From positions 1 to 42,682 of the IMG/VR virus record IMGVR_UViG_3300021960_000007: a stretch of DNA of 42,682 nucleotides. One strand, written 5' to 3'. Position numbers and translations under genes: made by a program. This document shows, piece after piece, positions 7,354-15,988 of the stretch (the stretch's first letter is position 1; each line of letters opens with the position of its first letter). Under the pieces are notes generated by a model. The model was given only the letters and a program-made list of their open reading frames with translations, made no database searches and was not told the origin of the DNA. The DNA comes from a virus.

Positions 7354-7733
7354 GTACACTGAACGTTTCCAACATCACAGATGGCACAACAACAGTCGAC
7401 ACAAGCTATGTGGTCAATGGGTCAGCTAAGGCTTGGGTTAATTACAACATATCTACAGTTCAGGATAGCTTAAATGTCTCGTCGTTGACTGACAATGCAC
7501 AAGGCGATCACACGGCAAACTTCTCAAATTCTTTCTCTTCTGCCAACCACGTTCCTACAACTGGAGGCCGCTTCGACAGCAGCTTTCATGGCCTTGTTTC
7601 TGTTGGAGATCGGGCGGCTGGCTCTGTTGATCTTTTTGGTATGACGGGTGGTAGCACAGCTACTTATCTAGGCTCAAGCTACAAGTCCGACATAGCACTT
7701 GTGGCAGCAGCAGTACACGGAGACTTAGCATGA
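7350..7733 (+). CDS. Fibre-module paralogue 3
   Basis: 127 residues from the ATGA-coupled start. It begins MSTLNVSNI, with the core 'KAWVNYN...VQDSLNVSSLTD' and the ending HGDLA. The DNA just before the three stops is nearly the same (GGAGACYTAGCATGA), so the array ends are conserved at DNA level and could support recombination between copies. Its C-terminal half is unlike those of copies 1 and 2. Confidence 0.6.
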   Translation: MSTLNVSNITDGTTTVDTSYVVNGSAKAWVNYNISTVQDSLNVSSLTDNAQGDHTANFSNSFSSANHVPTTGGRFDSSFHGLVSVGDRAAGSVDLFGMTGGSTATYLGSSYKSDIALVAAAVHGDLA

Positions 7734-8167
7734 CCCACGGACACCTATGGGACCGCCTAGCCGAAGCTAAGTCTCGCCTTGCACCTGTGCAGTCAAAGTA
7801 TCGTGTGGTCTTTGAAGACCCTGCCACACCAGACGAACCTGCCAAGGTTTTATGCCCTGATCCGAATTGGTTGGCCTGTGCATTAGAAGGCAACATCTTG
7901 CCACCAATTGACACCTACCAACGTGACAGAGATGTGGCTGACGGACAGCCAAAAGAACACCCATACGCAGAACCCATTGGCTCTATGTCAGAAGAAGAAG
8001 CCATTGAGTATCTCATAATGAAAGACATCGACCCTGCTGTTTGGCAGGAATACCGAGGTAACAGAACAATTATGAAGATTGTACCTGTTGAGTTAGTTCC
8101 AAGTGACAGATCATTTAGAAATGCTTGGAAGATTAAACAAGAAGCTGACGAGAGGATTGCAGCATGA
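7730..8167 (+). CDS. Hypothetical protein with DRSFRNAW motif
   Basis: 145 residues, ATGA-coupled to the array. It is largely polar and acidic, with an alpha-helical middle ('SEEEAIEYLIMKDIDPAVWQEY') and a C-terminal segment VPSDRSFRNAWK. The same PSDR(S/T)FR(N/G)AW motif recurs near the N-terminus of the next gene. Position directly after fibre genes and a helical, non-repetitive character suggest a fibre assembly chaperone or adaptor; this is inference. Confidence 0.55.
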   Translation: MTHGHLWDRLAEAKSRLAPVQSKYRVVFEDPATPDEPAKVLCPDPNWLACALEGNILPPIDTYQRDRDVADGQPKEHPYAEPIGSMSEEEAIEYLIMKDIDPAVWQEYRGNRTIMKIVPVELVPSDRSFRNAWKIKQEADERIAA

Positions 8168-8514
8168 CTACAACTTATATTAACATCAATGGGGATGTTC
8201 GTGATGCAGCATCTCTTACTGTCCCATCAGATCGTACTTTTCGTGGGGCTTGGCAGTTTACAGGTAGTGCCGTTACAGTAGATATGACAGCAGCTAAAAA
8301 CATTCATAAGGACAAACTACGGGCTGAACGCAAGCCACGTTTGGAAGCACTAGATGTGTCTTACATGAAGGCTCTTGAGTCTGGCTCAGGTGCAGGTGCT
8401 ATTGCCACACAGAAGGCAACCCTTCGTGACATTACGGTTGACAGTCGTATCGCAGGAGCAAGCACACCTGATGAACTTAAAGCACTGGATTTGGCTACCC
8501 TACTAGGAGAATAG
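8164..8514 (+). CDS. Hypothetical protein with DRTFRGAW motif
   Basis: 116 residues, ATGA-coupled to the previous gene. The motif VPSDRTFRGAW lies at about 20-30, followed by a long basic helix ('AAKNIHKDKLRAERKPRLEAL') and a helical C-terminus. It shares the motif with its neighbour, so the two probably work together, plausibly as tail-fibre assembly or attachment factors. Confidence 0.55.
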   Translation: MTTTYININGDVRDAASLTVPSDRTFRGAWQFTGSAVTVDMTAAKNIHKDKLRAERKPRLEALDVSYMKALESGSGAGAIATQKATLRDITVDSRIAGASTPDELKALDLATLLGE

Positions 8515-8523
8515 TAGACTCCT

Positions 8524-9825
8524 ATGTTAGGCTTTTCACCATTATCTTCTGGCCCACTAGGGTCAACAGGTGCAGCTAGTTCTTCTGTTGACGGTTTCCG
8601 TATTACAGAAGCATCAGATAGCCGTATCCTTGAGAATGGTGATACAAGGGTAACTGAAAATTTTGCAGGGGCTGTACACAGTGCTGCTTCCGTTTTAACA
8701 GCCACAGGAACTTTAGCAGCTTTAGGAGTAAGGGTACAGCCTTTAGCAAGTGCTTTAAGTTCTACAGGAACACTGGCTGCTATAGGAGTAAGAGTACAGC
8801 CTTTAGCAAGTGCTTTAAGTTCTACAGGAACTTTAGCAGCTTTAGGACTAAAATCTCAACAAGCCTTAAGTGCTTTAAGTTCTACAGGAAGTCTGTCTTC
8901 TGTAGCTTCAAAAATCCAACAAGCTACTTCTGCCTTAAGTACTCAAGGTTCAAAAGTAGCAGCCTCCACATTAGGTCTTGTTAGTTCAGCTAACTTAAGT
9001 TCTTCTACTAGCCTAGTCTCAGTATCCACTAAAACTCAACAAGCAGAAAGTTCTTTAAATTCTACAGGAACACTAGCTGCTTCAGGAGAAACTACATCAA
9101 ACCTCTTAGGTGAGGTTAGTCTAACATCTACAGGAAGTCTAACAGCTTCAACTATAAGCATACAGCAAGGTTTAAGTTCTTTAAATGCTGCTGGAACTTT
9201 AGCTGCTTCAGCAGAAACTACAACAAGACATGTAGGTGTTTCTTCTTTAAGTGCATCTTCTGGTTTAACTTCTGAAGCTACACTTACACAACCTTTAGTT
9301 TCAAGTTTAACTAGCTCAGGTTCTTTTTCAGCCGAAGCTACTAAAACACAGCAAGGACTAAGTACCTTAAGTTCTACAGGAAATGTAGTTTCTTTAGGTA
9401 GTCTTATACAAGAAGCTGCTAGTTCTTTGTCAGCAGCAGGTTCCTTAGAAGCACAGGCTACAGTAGTTGGTAATATACTCCCTGCTGAATCTTCTTTAAC
9501 TGGAAGTGCTACAGTATCTGCAACAGGCTCAAATGTTGTTTACGCTGAGTTTGGTGGCGTAGACACAGAAATTACAAGAATAACTGAGGACGGTAATACA
9601 AGAGTTACCGAAGACAGTAATGTTAGAATTACCTTTGAACTTACTAACTCAGCCATAAGTTCTATAACATCTCAGCCAACCTTTATTCTATTCTCATCGA
9701 CAGCTTATATTAAAGAAAATGGTGTATGGAAAGTATTTGATCCTTATGCTAAATACGAAGGTTCTTGGGTAGAACCTGAAAAGGTCTACTACAAGGAAGG
9801 TACATCATGGCGAAGAGCACACTAA
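8524..9825 (+). CDS. Repetitive Ala/Ser fibre, 20-residue repeats
   Basis: 433 residues. Residues about 60-320 consist of roughly 13 degenerate 20-residue repeats of the type STGTLAALGVRVQPLASALS. The DNA keeps a 60-bp period, and units around 8701-8880 are nearly identical, implying recent expansion. 'RITEDGNTRVTED'-type stretches flank the repeat region on both sides (about 33-43 and 345-365). The C-terminal about 50 residues are aromatic and charged (YIKENGVWKVF, EGSWVEPEKVYYKEG), a recurring virion-protein ending. It is likely an extended fibre or stalk. A+T-rich codons set it apart from the genes at 1716-5771. Confidence 0.65.
   Translation: MLGFSPLSSGPLGSTGAASSSVDGFRITEASDSRILENGDTRVTENFAGAVHSAASVLTATGTLAALGVRVQPLASALSSTGTLAAIGVRVQPLASALSSTGTLAALGLKSQQALSALSSTGSLSSVASKIQQATSALSTQGSKVAASTLGLVSSANLSSSTSLVSVSTKTQQAESSLNSTGTLAASGETTSNLLGEVSLTSTGSLTASTISIQQGLSSLNAAGTLAASAETTTRHVGVSSLSASSGLTSEATLTQPLVSSLTSSGSFSAEATKTQQGLSTLSSTGNVVSLGSLIQEAASSLSAAGSLEAQATVVGNILPAESSLTGSATVSATGSNVVYAEFGGVDTEITRITEDGNTRVTEDSNVRITFELTNSAISSITSQPTFILFSSTAYIKENGVWKVFDPYAKYEGSWVEPEKVYYKEGTSWRRAH
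8701..9480 (+). repeat. Tandem 60-bp coding repeats
   Basis: Units of 60 bp stay in exact register for about 13 copies, each typically ending TTAAGT followed by TCTACAGGAA at the next unit. Copies at 8701, 8761 and 8821 are close to identical, while later copies are diverged. Being multiples of three, gains or losses of units keep the frame and would change fibre length. Confidence 0.75.
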
Positions 9826-10094
9826 GTGAAGGCAGTTGGACTATGACTAAATCAATACCTATTAGTTTTATCTTAGCCATCATTGGTCAGACAATAGCTC
9901 TAGTCTGGTATGTCTCTAGTTTAGATAATTCCATAGAAAATAATAAAAAAGATTTAATTAAACATGAGACAAGAATAGAAGCCTTAGAAGCCGTTGTTCA
10001 AAGTCAAGCTGTTACACTTGGTCGTATGGATGAGAACATTAAAGCTATAAGAGACTCAGTGGAAAAGATGGCAAATAGGGATACGGAGCAATAA
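9807..10094 (+). CDS. Small membrane protein, holin/i-spanin candidate
   Basis: 95 residues from 9807; an internal ATG at 9843 with its own GAAGG gives 83 residues and places the membrane segment at the very N-terminus. There is one transmembrane segment ('ISFILAIIGQTIALVWYVSSL'-type, about 18-39) followed by a charged coiled coil of about 50 residues. It lies directly before TerL, where T7 carries its Rz-like gene, and N-terminal TM plus periplasmic coiled coil is the i-spanin layout. A holin or a virion membrane protein cannot be excluded. It overlaps the fibre gene by 19 nt. Confidence 0.55.
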   Translation: MAKSTLSEGSWTMTKSIPISFILAIIGQTIALVWYVSSLDNSIENNKKDLIKHETRIEALEAVVQSQAVTLGRMDENIKAIRDSVEKMANRDTEQ

Positions 10095-10099
10095 ATTAA

Positions 10100-11635
10100 G
10101 TGGCTATCAGAGAACAAATAAAAACAGCTGCTGAAAACAGTTTAGTTACATTTATTAATCTGGTAGCTCCTGAACAGGTGCTTGGGCAATGTCACGAAGA
10201 TGTCTGTGAGTGGTGGACAAGACAGGATGCTAAACCATTCCAACTTCTTTTGTTTCCAAGGGATCACGGTAAGTCAAGATTAGTAGCTTACAGGGTAGCT
10301 TGGGAACTAACTAAAGACCCAACACTTAGAATACTTTACATATCAGCTACAGCTAACCTAGCTGAAAAACAATTAGGGTTTATTAAAAATATACTAACCT
10401 CTAAGATATATCGTATGTACTGGCCTGACCATGTACACGAAGAGGAAGGTAAAAGAAAAAAGTGGACAGGCTCAGAGATAATGCTTGACCATCCACTTAG
10501 GGAGAAAGAAAATGTTCGTGACCCTTCGATCTTTACTGGTGGGCTTACTACTTCGCTTACGGGACTACACTGTGACATTGCTGTCTTGGATGATGTCGTG
10601 GTGTATGAAAATGCTTATACGGGTGAAGGACGCAATAAAGTTAAAAGTCAATACTCTCTTCTCTCGTCTATTGAAGGTGCTGAAGCTAAAGAGTGGGTCG
10701 TAGGTACAAGGTATCACCCATCTGATTTGTACCAAGAGCTTCAACAAATGGTTGAAGAAGTCTTTGATAAGGACGGTAATCAAATAGGTGAAGAAAGTAT
10801 TTACGAAACCTTTGAGCAACCCGTAGAAGGCAGGGGTGATGGAACAGGGGAGTTTCTTTGGCCTCGACAACAACGTAAAGATGGGAAATGGTTTGGGTTC
10901 GATATTGCAATTCTTGCTAAAAAACGAGGCAAGTACTTGGATAAAGGTCAATACCGAGCACAGTATTACAACGATCCATCTGACCCTGACAATGTTCCTG
11001 TAGGTAAAGAAAAGTTTCAGTACTTCGATAGGAAACACCTACGTCAGGAAAATGGTTACTGGTACTTTAGAGATGAAAGACTAAATGTATATGCAGCAGT
11101 TGACTTTGCATTTAGTTTGTCTAAGAGAGCCGACTATACAGCTATTGTTGTCGTAGGGATAGATGCTGACAATAACATTTATGTCTTAGATATTGACAGG
11201 TTTAGGACGGACAGGATTACTGAGTACTTTGAACACATACTTCATCTATCTACTAAGTGGTCATTCCGTAAACTAAGGGCTGAAACAACGGTAGCTCAGG
11301 TAGCTATTGTTAAACAACTAAAAGAACTAATCAAACAACACGGCTTATCTATTAGTATAGATGAGTACAGACCTAACAAAAACCAAGGTAATAAGCAAGA
11401 ACGTATATCTTCTATCTTAGAACCTCGTTACGATAACATGGCTATATGGCACTACAGAGGCGGCAATACTCAAGTACTTGAAGAAGAACTATCTTCTCGT
11501 AACCCACCACACGACGATGTAATTGATGCCTTAGCATCTGTGGTGGACATGGCAGTAAAACCCTCTCGCACTGTACGTAGAAACACAGATAACGTAGTAC
11601 AGTTTAATCAAAGATTTGGTGGAGTTTCCTTCTAA
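10100..11635 (+). CDS. terL: Terminase large subunit
   Basis: 511 residues; the DNA-packaging ATPase and nuclease. Walker A is PRDHGKSR (53-60), Walker B is DIAVLDD (159-165), and 'YISATANLAEKQLG' follows the ATPase beta-strand as in T7 gp19-type enzymes. The RNase H-like nuclease domain shows VDFAF with D335, 'RADYTA' with D345, and a distal acidic site PPHDDVIDA (about 465-480). The start is GTG at 10100, 5 bases after the preceding stop. The stop overlaps the portal ATG by one base. Length and motif order are normal for a T7-like TerL. Confidence 0.92.
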   Translation: MAIREQIKTAAENSLVTFINLVAPEQVLGQCHEDVCEWWTRQDAKPFQLLLFPRDHGKSRLVAYRVAWELTKDPTLRILYISATANLAEKQLGFIKNILTSKIYRMYWPDHVHEEEGKRKKWTGSEIMLDHPLREKENVRDPSIFTGGLTTSLTGLHCDIAVLDDVVVYENAYTGEGRNKVKSQYSLLSSIEGAEAKEWVVGTRYHPSDLYQELQQMVEEVFDKDGNQIGEESIYETFEQPVEGRGDGTGEFLWPRQQRKDGKWFGFDIAILAKKRGKYLDKGQYRAQYYNDPSDPDNVPVGKEKFQYFDRKHLRQENGYWYFRDERLNVYAAVDFAFSLSKRADYTAIVVVGIDADNNIYVLDIDRFRTDRITEYFEHILHLSTKWSFRKLRAETTVAQVAIVKQLKELIKQHGLSISIDEYRPNKNQGNKQERISSILEPRYDNMAIWHYRGGNTQVLEEELSSRNPPHDDVIDALASVVDMAVKPSRTVRRNTDNVVQFNQRFGGVSF

Positions 11636-13380
11636 TGTCTGGAACAACGATTGACCTTGACACACTTATCGAACCTCACGCAATAGCCTCAGATATTGCT
11701 GATCGTTGGACTACGTGGAATAACTCTCGTCAACAAAAAATTGAAGAGTGGAAAGAACTGCGTAACTACCTGTATGCTACTGACACTCGTACTACATCTA
11801 ATAATAAACTACCTTGGACTAATAGTACAACCACACCTAAGCTAACACAGATTGCTGATAACCTTCACGCTAATTATTTCTCAGCCTTGTTTCCTCAGAA
11901 GCGTTGGTTTAAGTTTGAGGCTAATGACCAAGAGTCAGACATCAAAAGTAAACGTGATGTTATTCAGGCTTACATGGAAAACAAAGTCCGTCAGTCAGAC
12001 TTTGAGAATACAACGGGCCGACTAATTAATGACTACATCCAGTATGGTAACTGCTTTGCTACTGTTGATTTTGTCAGGGACTATACTGAGTACGAAGACG
12101 GTGAACGTGCAGTAAACTATGTTGGCCCTAAGCTAGTACGTATATCTCCCTTTGATATTTGCTTTAATCCCTTAGCTCCATCCTTTGCTGACTCACCTAA
12201 GATTATTAGGTCAGTTCTTACTAAAGGTGAAATCAAACGTAAGATAGAGGAGACTGTTGACAATGAGTATATGACAGGCATCTTTAATCGTATGATGTCT
12301 AATCGTGTGTCTTACTCAGGTTCTAACATAGATGTGCATAAGGCTCATGGTTTCTTAGCTGATGGTTTCTCAGATATTAAACAGTATTATGAATCAGACT
12401 ATGTTGAAATCCTTACGTTCTACGGTGACATCTATGATGGTGACACAGGTGACTTCCACAAGAACCGTGTGGTAACAGTAGTTGACAGAGCATATGTTTT
12501 GTCTAACGAACAGAACCCTAGTTGGTTAGGTAAGGCTCCTGTCTTCCATGCAGGTTGGAGAGAACGTCCTGACAACCTATATGCTATGGGGCCACTAGAT
12601 AACTTGGTCGGTATGCAGTATCGTATTGACCACTTAGAAAACCTTAAGGCTGATGTCTTCGATCAAATTGCATACCCAATTCTTAAGATACGAGGTGATG
12701 TAGAGGATTTCGACTTTGAACCAGCAGCACGTATTTACATGGGTGAAGAGGGTGACGTAGGCTACCTAGCTCCTGACGCAACAGCACTTAACGCTGACTT
12801 CCAGATTCAAAACCTTGAAGGTAAGATGGAAATGTTAGCAGGTGCTCCAAGGGAAGCTATGGGTATCCGTAGTGCAGGTGAGAAGACAGCCTTTGAGGTT
12901 GGTCAGCTTATGACAGCCGCAGGTCGTATCTTTCAACACAAGACAGCACACTTTGAAAGAGTATTCCTTGAGCCAATTCTTAACTCAATGCTTGAGGCTG
13001 CACGTAGGAACATGGACTATGCTGACACAGTACGTGTACTGAACGAGGACAGTGGTCTATTTTTCTTTGAGGAAATTACCAAGGAAGACATTAAGGCTAA
13101 CGGCAAGATTATCCCTATGGGTGCTAGACACTTTGCTGAAAGAGCACAGAGAGTACAAAACATTACTCAGTTGTATCAGCTTAAACTGTCTGACCCATCT
13201 ATTGCTACACATATGTCAGGTAAAGAGTTTGCTCGTATATTGGCTGATGAACTTGGTGAGCCAACCTTGTTCTCAGAAAATGTAGCTGTAACTGAACAAA
13301 TGCAAACACAAAGGATTGCAATGGAAGCTCAGGTACAGTTTGAAGAAGAGCAAGAAATTGCAGCAGAAAAAGGATTGTAG
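11635..13380 (+). CDS. Portal (head-tail connector) protein
   Basis: 581 residues. This should form the dodecameric portal through which DNA is packed. Typical features are an N-terminal segment with 'KLPWTNSTTTPKL', 'FPQKRWFKFE', a clip/wing region with 'VEILTFYGDI' and a stem/crown part 'GAPREAMGIRSAGEKTAFEV', followed by a long helical C-terminus ending Gln/Glu-rich. Its place between TerL and scaffold/capsid supports the call. One-base overlap with TerL (TAATG) implies coupling. Confidence 0.85.
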   Translation: MSGTTIDLDTLIEPHAIASDIADRWTTWNNSRQQKIEEWKELRNYLYATDTRTTSNNKLPWTNSTTTPKLTQIADNLHANYFSALFPQKRWFKFEANDQESDIKSKRDVIQAYMENKVRQSDFENTTGRLINDYIQYGNCFATVDFVRDYTEYEDGERAVNYVGPKLVRISPFDICFNPLAPSFADSPKIIRSVLTKGEIKRKIEETVDNEYMTGIFNRMMSNRVSYSGSNIDVHKAHGFLADGFSDIKQYYESDYVEILTFYGDIYDGDTGDFHKNRVVTVVDRAYVLSNEQNPSWLGKAPVFHAGWRERPDNLYAMGPLDNLVGMQYRIDHLENLKADVFDQIAYPILKIRGDVEDFDFEPAARIYMGEEGDVGYLAPDATALNADFQIQNLEGKMEMLAGAPREAMGIRSAGEKTAFEVGQLMTAAGRIFQHKTAHFERVFLEPILNSMLEAARRNMDYADTVRVLNEDSGLFFFEEITKEDIKANGKIIPMGARHFAERAQRVQNITQLYQLKLSDPSIATHMSGKEFARILADELGEPTLFSENVAVTEQMQTQRIAMEAQVQFEEEQEIAAEKGL

Positions 13381-13381
13381 G

Positions 13382-13459
13382 ATGCCTTATAAAAAAGGTA
13401 AAGTCAAAGAATACAAAAACAAAACTAAAAAACCAGTGGCAAAGAAAAAGAAAAAATAA
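13382..13459 (+). CDS. Lys-rich 25-residue micropeptide
   Basis: A 25-codon frame starting MPYKKGKVKEYK and ending in AKKKKK: 14 of 25 residues are lysine. The ATG follows the portal stop by one base, and its TAA shares a base with the next ATG (TAATG), so it fits the operon's coupling exactly. Similar tiny basic peptides near structural genes are known in marine podoviruses; a DNA- or capsid-interior role is inference. Confidence 0.6.
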   Translation: MPYKKGKVKEYKNKTKKPVAKKKKK

Positions 13460-13701
13460 TGAAAGCCGTTTGGTTTAACAAATGTAAATCTAAAGAGGAT
13501 AAGTTTGGTGTACGCCAAGCAGTCTTGTCAAACCGTGACAGTCTAGACCGCCTCAAAGAAATTCTTGAGCCTATGCTTAAGGAGACACCGCCTACAGCAG
13601 ACTACGATAGCCCCTCATGGGCATTTAAACAAGCTGATAGGATTGGTTACAACAGAGCACTGACCCAAGTGCTAGACATTATCAACCTAGATAAGGAATA
13701 A
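13459..13701 (+). CDS. Hypothetical protein between portal and scaffold
   Basis: 80 residues, helical and charged (N-terminal 'KAVWFNKCKSKEDKFGVRQAV', C-terminal 'GYNRALTQVLDIINLDK'). Not recognised. It starts on the last base of the micropeptide's stop and ends 4 bases before the scaffold gene, so it is co-translated with head genes. It may be a minor head component or assembly factor. Confidence 0.6.
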   Translation: MKAVWFNKCKSKEDKFGVRQAVLSNRDSLDRLKEILEPMLKETPPTADYDSPSWAFKQADRIGYNRALTQVLDIINLDKE

Positions 13702-13705
13702 AATT

Positions 13706-14470
13706 ATGGTATTTACTGATGAGTCTCCAACCAAAGAGACAGATCAGATTGAGCAGACGCAAGAAGATACTCAAACCCAAGAGTCTTATTTGCAGAAACT
13801 CGTTCAGGCAAAGGGAGAGAACTGGAGTAATCCTGAAGTACTAGCCAAAGGCAAACTAGAAGCTGATGGTTATATTTCAAATCTTGAAAGTCAACTCACA
13901 GAATTGCGAGAAGAACTTAATAAACAAGACTACTCTAAAACTTTACTCGACCAACTTCAAGAACAGGCCGCTGACCCTACTACAGCAAAACTTGGAGAGC
14001 CTTCTAATAATAGTAGCACTAATTCACAGAATACCACTGCTAGTCTTAGTGAGGATGACCTTAAGAGCCTTGTTGAAAAGACACTTACAGAACGAGAAAA
14101 AGGTACGGCTCTAGCTAATAACCTTTCTCTTGTCGATCAAGAGCTAGAAAAAAGTTTTGGTACTGAGGCAAAAACCAAGGTAGCAAACAAAGCTAAAGAG
14201 CTAGGCATGTCAATGGAACGTATGCGTGAAATTGCTTCTGAATCTCCACAGGCTTTCTTTTCTCTTATCGGTGAACCAGAAAAAACCTTTAGCCCTATGG
14301 TGCAAGGTTCGGTTCGTACTGAAGGTGTTAATATGCAAAACTCTACGGAACGTGACTTCAGTTACTATCAAAAACTCCGTAGAGAAAATCGTAACTTGTA
14401 CTATTCTGCTAAGACGCAACAACAAATGTTTCAAGACAAAGGACGTCTTGGTGAAAAGTTTGGTGCATAA
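13706..14470 (+). CDS. Capsid scaffold protein
   Basis: 254 residues, strongly acidic and Gln/Glu-rich N-terminus, a coiled-coil segment at about 50-70 ('ISNLESQLTELREELNKQ'), a Ser/Asn-rich linker and a basic helical C-terminus ('KLRRENRNLYYSAKTQQQMF', 'GRLGEKFGA'). This composition and its position directly before the major capsid protein are those of podovirus scaffolds, which template procapsid assembly and are then lost. The C-terminal basic helix is the usual capsid-binding part. Confidence 0.8.
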   Translation: MVFTDESPTKETDQIEQTQEDTQTQESYLQKLVQAKGENWSNPEVLAKGKLEADGYISNLESQLTELREELNKQDYSKTLLDQLQEQAADPTTAKLGEPSNNSSTNSQNTTASLSEDDLKSLVEKTLTEREKGTALANNLSLVDQELEKSFGTEAKTKVANKAKELGMSMERMREIASESPQAFFSLIGEPEKTFSPMVQGSVRTEGVNMQNSTERDFSYYQKLRRENRNLYYSAKTQQQMFQDKGRLGEKFGA

Positions 14471-14486
14471 TAAAGGAACTTAGACT

Positions 14487-15449
14487 ATGGCTATGACCAC
14501 ATCTAATACTTCGTTCCTGCAACGTGCTCAGGTCTACTCATCAGAATTGAAAGAAATTCTACGTGATGAGATGATGGCACAACGGTATGTGCGTATGCTT
14601 GATGGTTTTCCTGACGGAAACACTTTCAACATCCCATCTATCGGGCAGGCTCAGGTAGACGACTATACAGAAGACAGTGCTGTTACTTACCGTCCACTCG
14701 ACACAGGTAACTTCACATTCTCAGTTGACAAATACTTGTCATCTGCTACCTACATGACCAAGAAGGCTGAACAAGACACGTTCTATTCTAATGAACTAAT
14801 GTCTCGTTTTGTTCCTGAACAAGAACGGTCAATCATGGAGCACTTTGAGACAACTACTCTTGCGGCTGCTGACACAGGCAACGCAAACAGTAACCGTTCT
14901 CTTAACGGTGTCAACATGCGTATCGCAGGTGGTGCATCAGGTGTAATCGAACTCGCAGACTTTGCGTATGCTCGTTATGCTCTGAAAAAACAGCACGTAC
15001 CTGACAGCAATTTGGTAGCTATCGTTGATCCATCAGTAGAGTTTCAATTGAACTCTCTGTCAAACCTTGTAAACGTGTCAAACAACCCACGTTTTGAAGG
15101 TGTAGTTCGTGACGGTATCGCAACTGGTATGCGTTTCGTAGCAAACGTATATGGTTTCGACGTATATTGTTCAAACTTCTTGCCTGACTCCAATTCTACA
15201 GACACGATCCTAGAACGTAACGGAAGCACAGACACCGATGTAGGTTCTGCAGCTAAAGTTAACCTGTTCTTCTCTGCGGATCAGTCTGTAAACCCATTCG
15301 TGGGTGCATGGCGTCAGATGCCAGAGGTTGATTACGATTACAACAAAGACAGCCAACGGCATGAGTTTGTAACTACTGCTCGTTACGGTGTTAAGTTGTA
15401 CCGTCCTGAGAACATGGTTCAAATTGTCGCTAAGACAACCATCTCATAA
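14487..15449 (+). CDS. Major capsid protein
   Basis: 320 residues, HK97-fold major head subunit of the T7 gp10/marine podovirus type. Supporting features are the N-arm 'FLQRAQVYSSELKEILRDEMMAQRYVRM', E-loop region 'GNTFNIPSIGQAQVDDY', the P-domain strand 'LVAIVDPSVEFQL' and 'GMRFVANVYGFDVYCSNFLP'. It follows the scaffold with a good Shine-Dalgarno (AAAGGAAC). Codon choice is visibly more C-ending (AAC, TTC, ATC) than in neighbouring genes, consistent with very high expression. Confidence 0.92.
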   Translation: MAMTTSNTSFLQRAQVYSSELKEILRDEMMAQRYVRMLDGFPDGNTFNIPSIGQAQVDDYTEDSAVTYRPLDTGNFTFSVDKYLSSATYMTKKAEQDTFYSNELMSRFVPEQERSIMEHFETTTLAAADTGNANSNRSLNGVNMRIAGGASGVIELADFAYARYALKKQHVPDSNLVAIVDPSVEFQLNSLSNLVNVSNNPRFEGVVRDGIATGMRFVANVYGFDVYCSNFLPDSNSTDTILERNGSTDTDVGSAAKVNLFFSADQSVNPFVGAWRQMPEVDYDYNKDSQRHEFVTTARYGVKLYRPENMVQIVAKTTIS

Positions 15450-15463
15450 AGGGGGTATAATTT

Positions 15464-15940
15464 ATGTCTTATGTAAACGCAGACGGTTTGGAAATCCTTA
15501 CTTCAGGTGAGGCAGGAACAGCCGCAAAAAAAGGTACAGCACTAGCTGGACACAAGAAAGCTCTTGTATTGAACTTGACAGGAACAGAGTTACCCTCTGC
15601 TGCTGCAACACCTCAAGACCATGATGCTTTCATCCCTGCAAACTCTTACATCACATCAGCAACTGTAATTATTTCAACAGCTTTCACTTCAGGTGGTTCA
15701 GCTACGTTGACAGTTGGTGCTTATCAGCAAGATGGTTCTACCATTGATGCCGATGGTGTTGATGCGACTGTTGCTTTGTCGGCTCTTAATGCCTCAACAA
15801 AGGCAGTAGCTTGTGATGGTGCTCTCGTTGGAGCAGCTTTGTCTGTAGGTGATAACGATTGTTACATCGAAGCCTACTACGGCACTGCAGCCTTTACCGC
15901 AGGTGAAGCCAAGTTGGTTATTGAGTACATCGAACCTTAA
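15464..15940 (+). CDS. Head decoration-like protein
   Basis: 158 residues, beta-rich and Ala/Thr/Gly-rich, no membrane segment. Typical strands are 'HKKALVLNLTGTEL', 'NSYITSATVIIS', 'SATLTVGAY' and 'CYIEAYYGTAAF'. It lies 14 bases after the capsid gene with a GGGGG/TATAA leader and the same C-ending codon bias, so it is probably an abundant virion surface or cement protein. Identification is by position and fold character only. Confidence 0.65.
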   Translation: MSYVNADGLEILTSGEAGTAAKKGTALAGHKKALVLNLTGTELPSAAATPQDHDAFIPANSYITSATVIISTAFTSGGSATLTVGAYQQDGSTIDADGVDATVALSALNASTKAVACDGALVGAALSVGDNDCYIEAYYGTAAFTAGEAKLVIEYIEP

Positions 15941-15953
15941 ACTATTAGGGTGT

Positions 15954-15970
15954 CCTTAGTTTTTCTAGGG
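15954..15970 (+). terminator. Weak hairpin after decoration gene
   Basis: CCTTAG (15954-15959) pairs with CTAGGG (15965-15970; one G-T pair) around a T-rich loop. Downstream sequence is only partly T-rich, so termination would be partial at best. It would lower read-through ahead of the new promoter at 15989. Confidence 0.3.
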
Positions 15971-15988
15971 GCATCCTTAACTTTTCTC

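Noticed and set aside
10565-11038. 157-codon reading frame antisense to the terminase large subunit
   Set aside because: It lies wholly inside the clearly coding TerL gene, has no ribosome binding site and its composition is that of a shadow frame.
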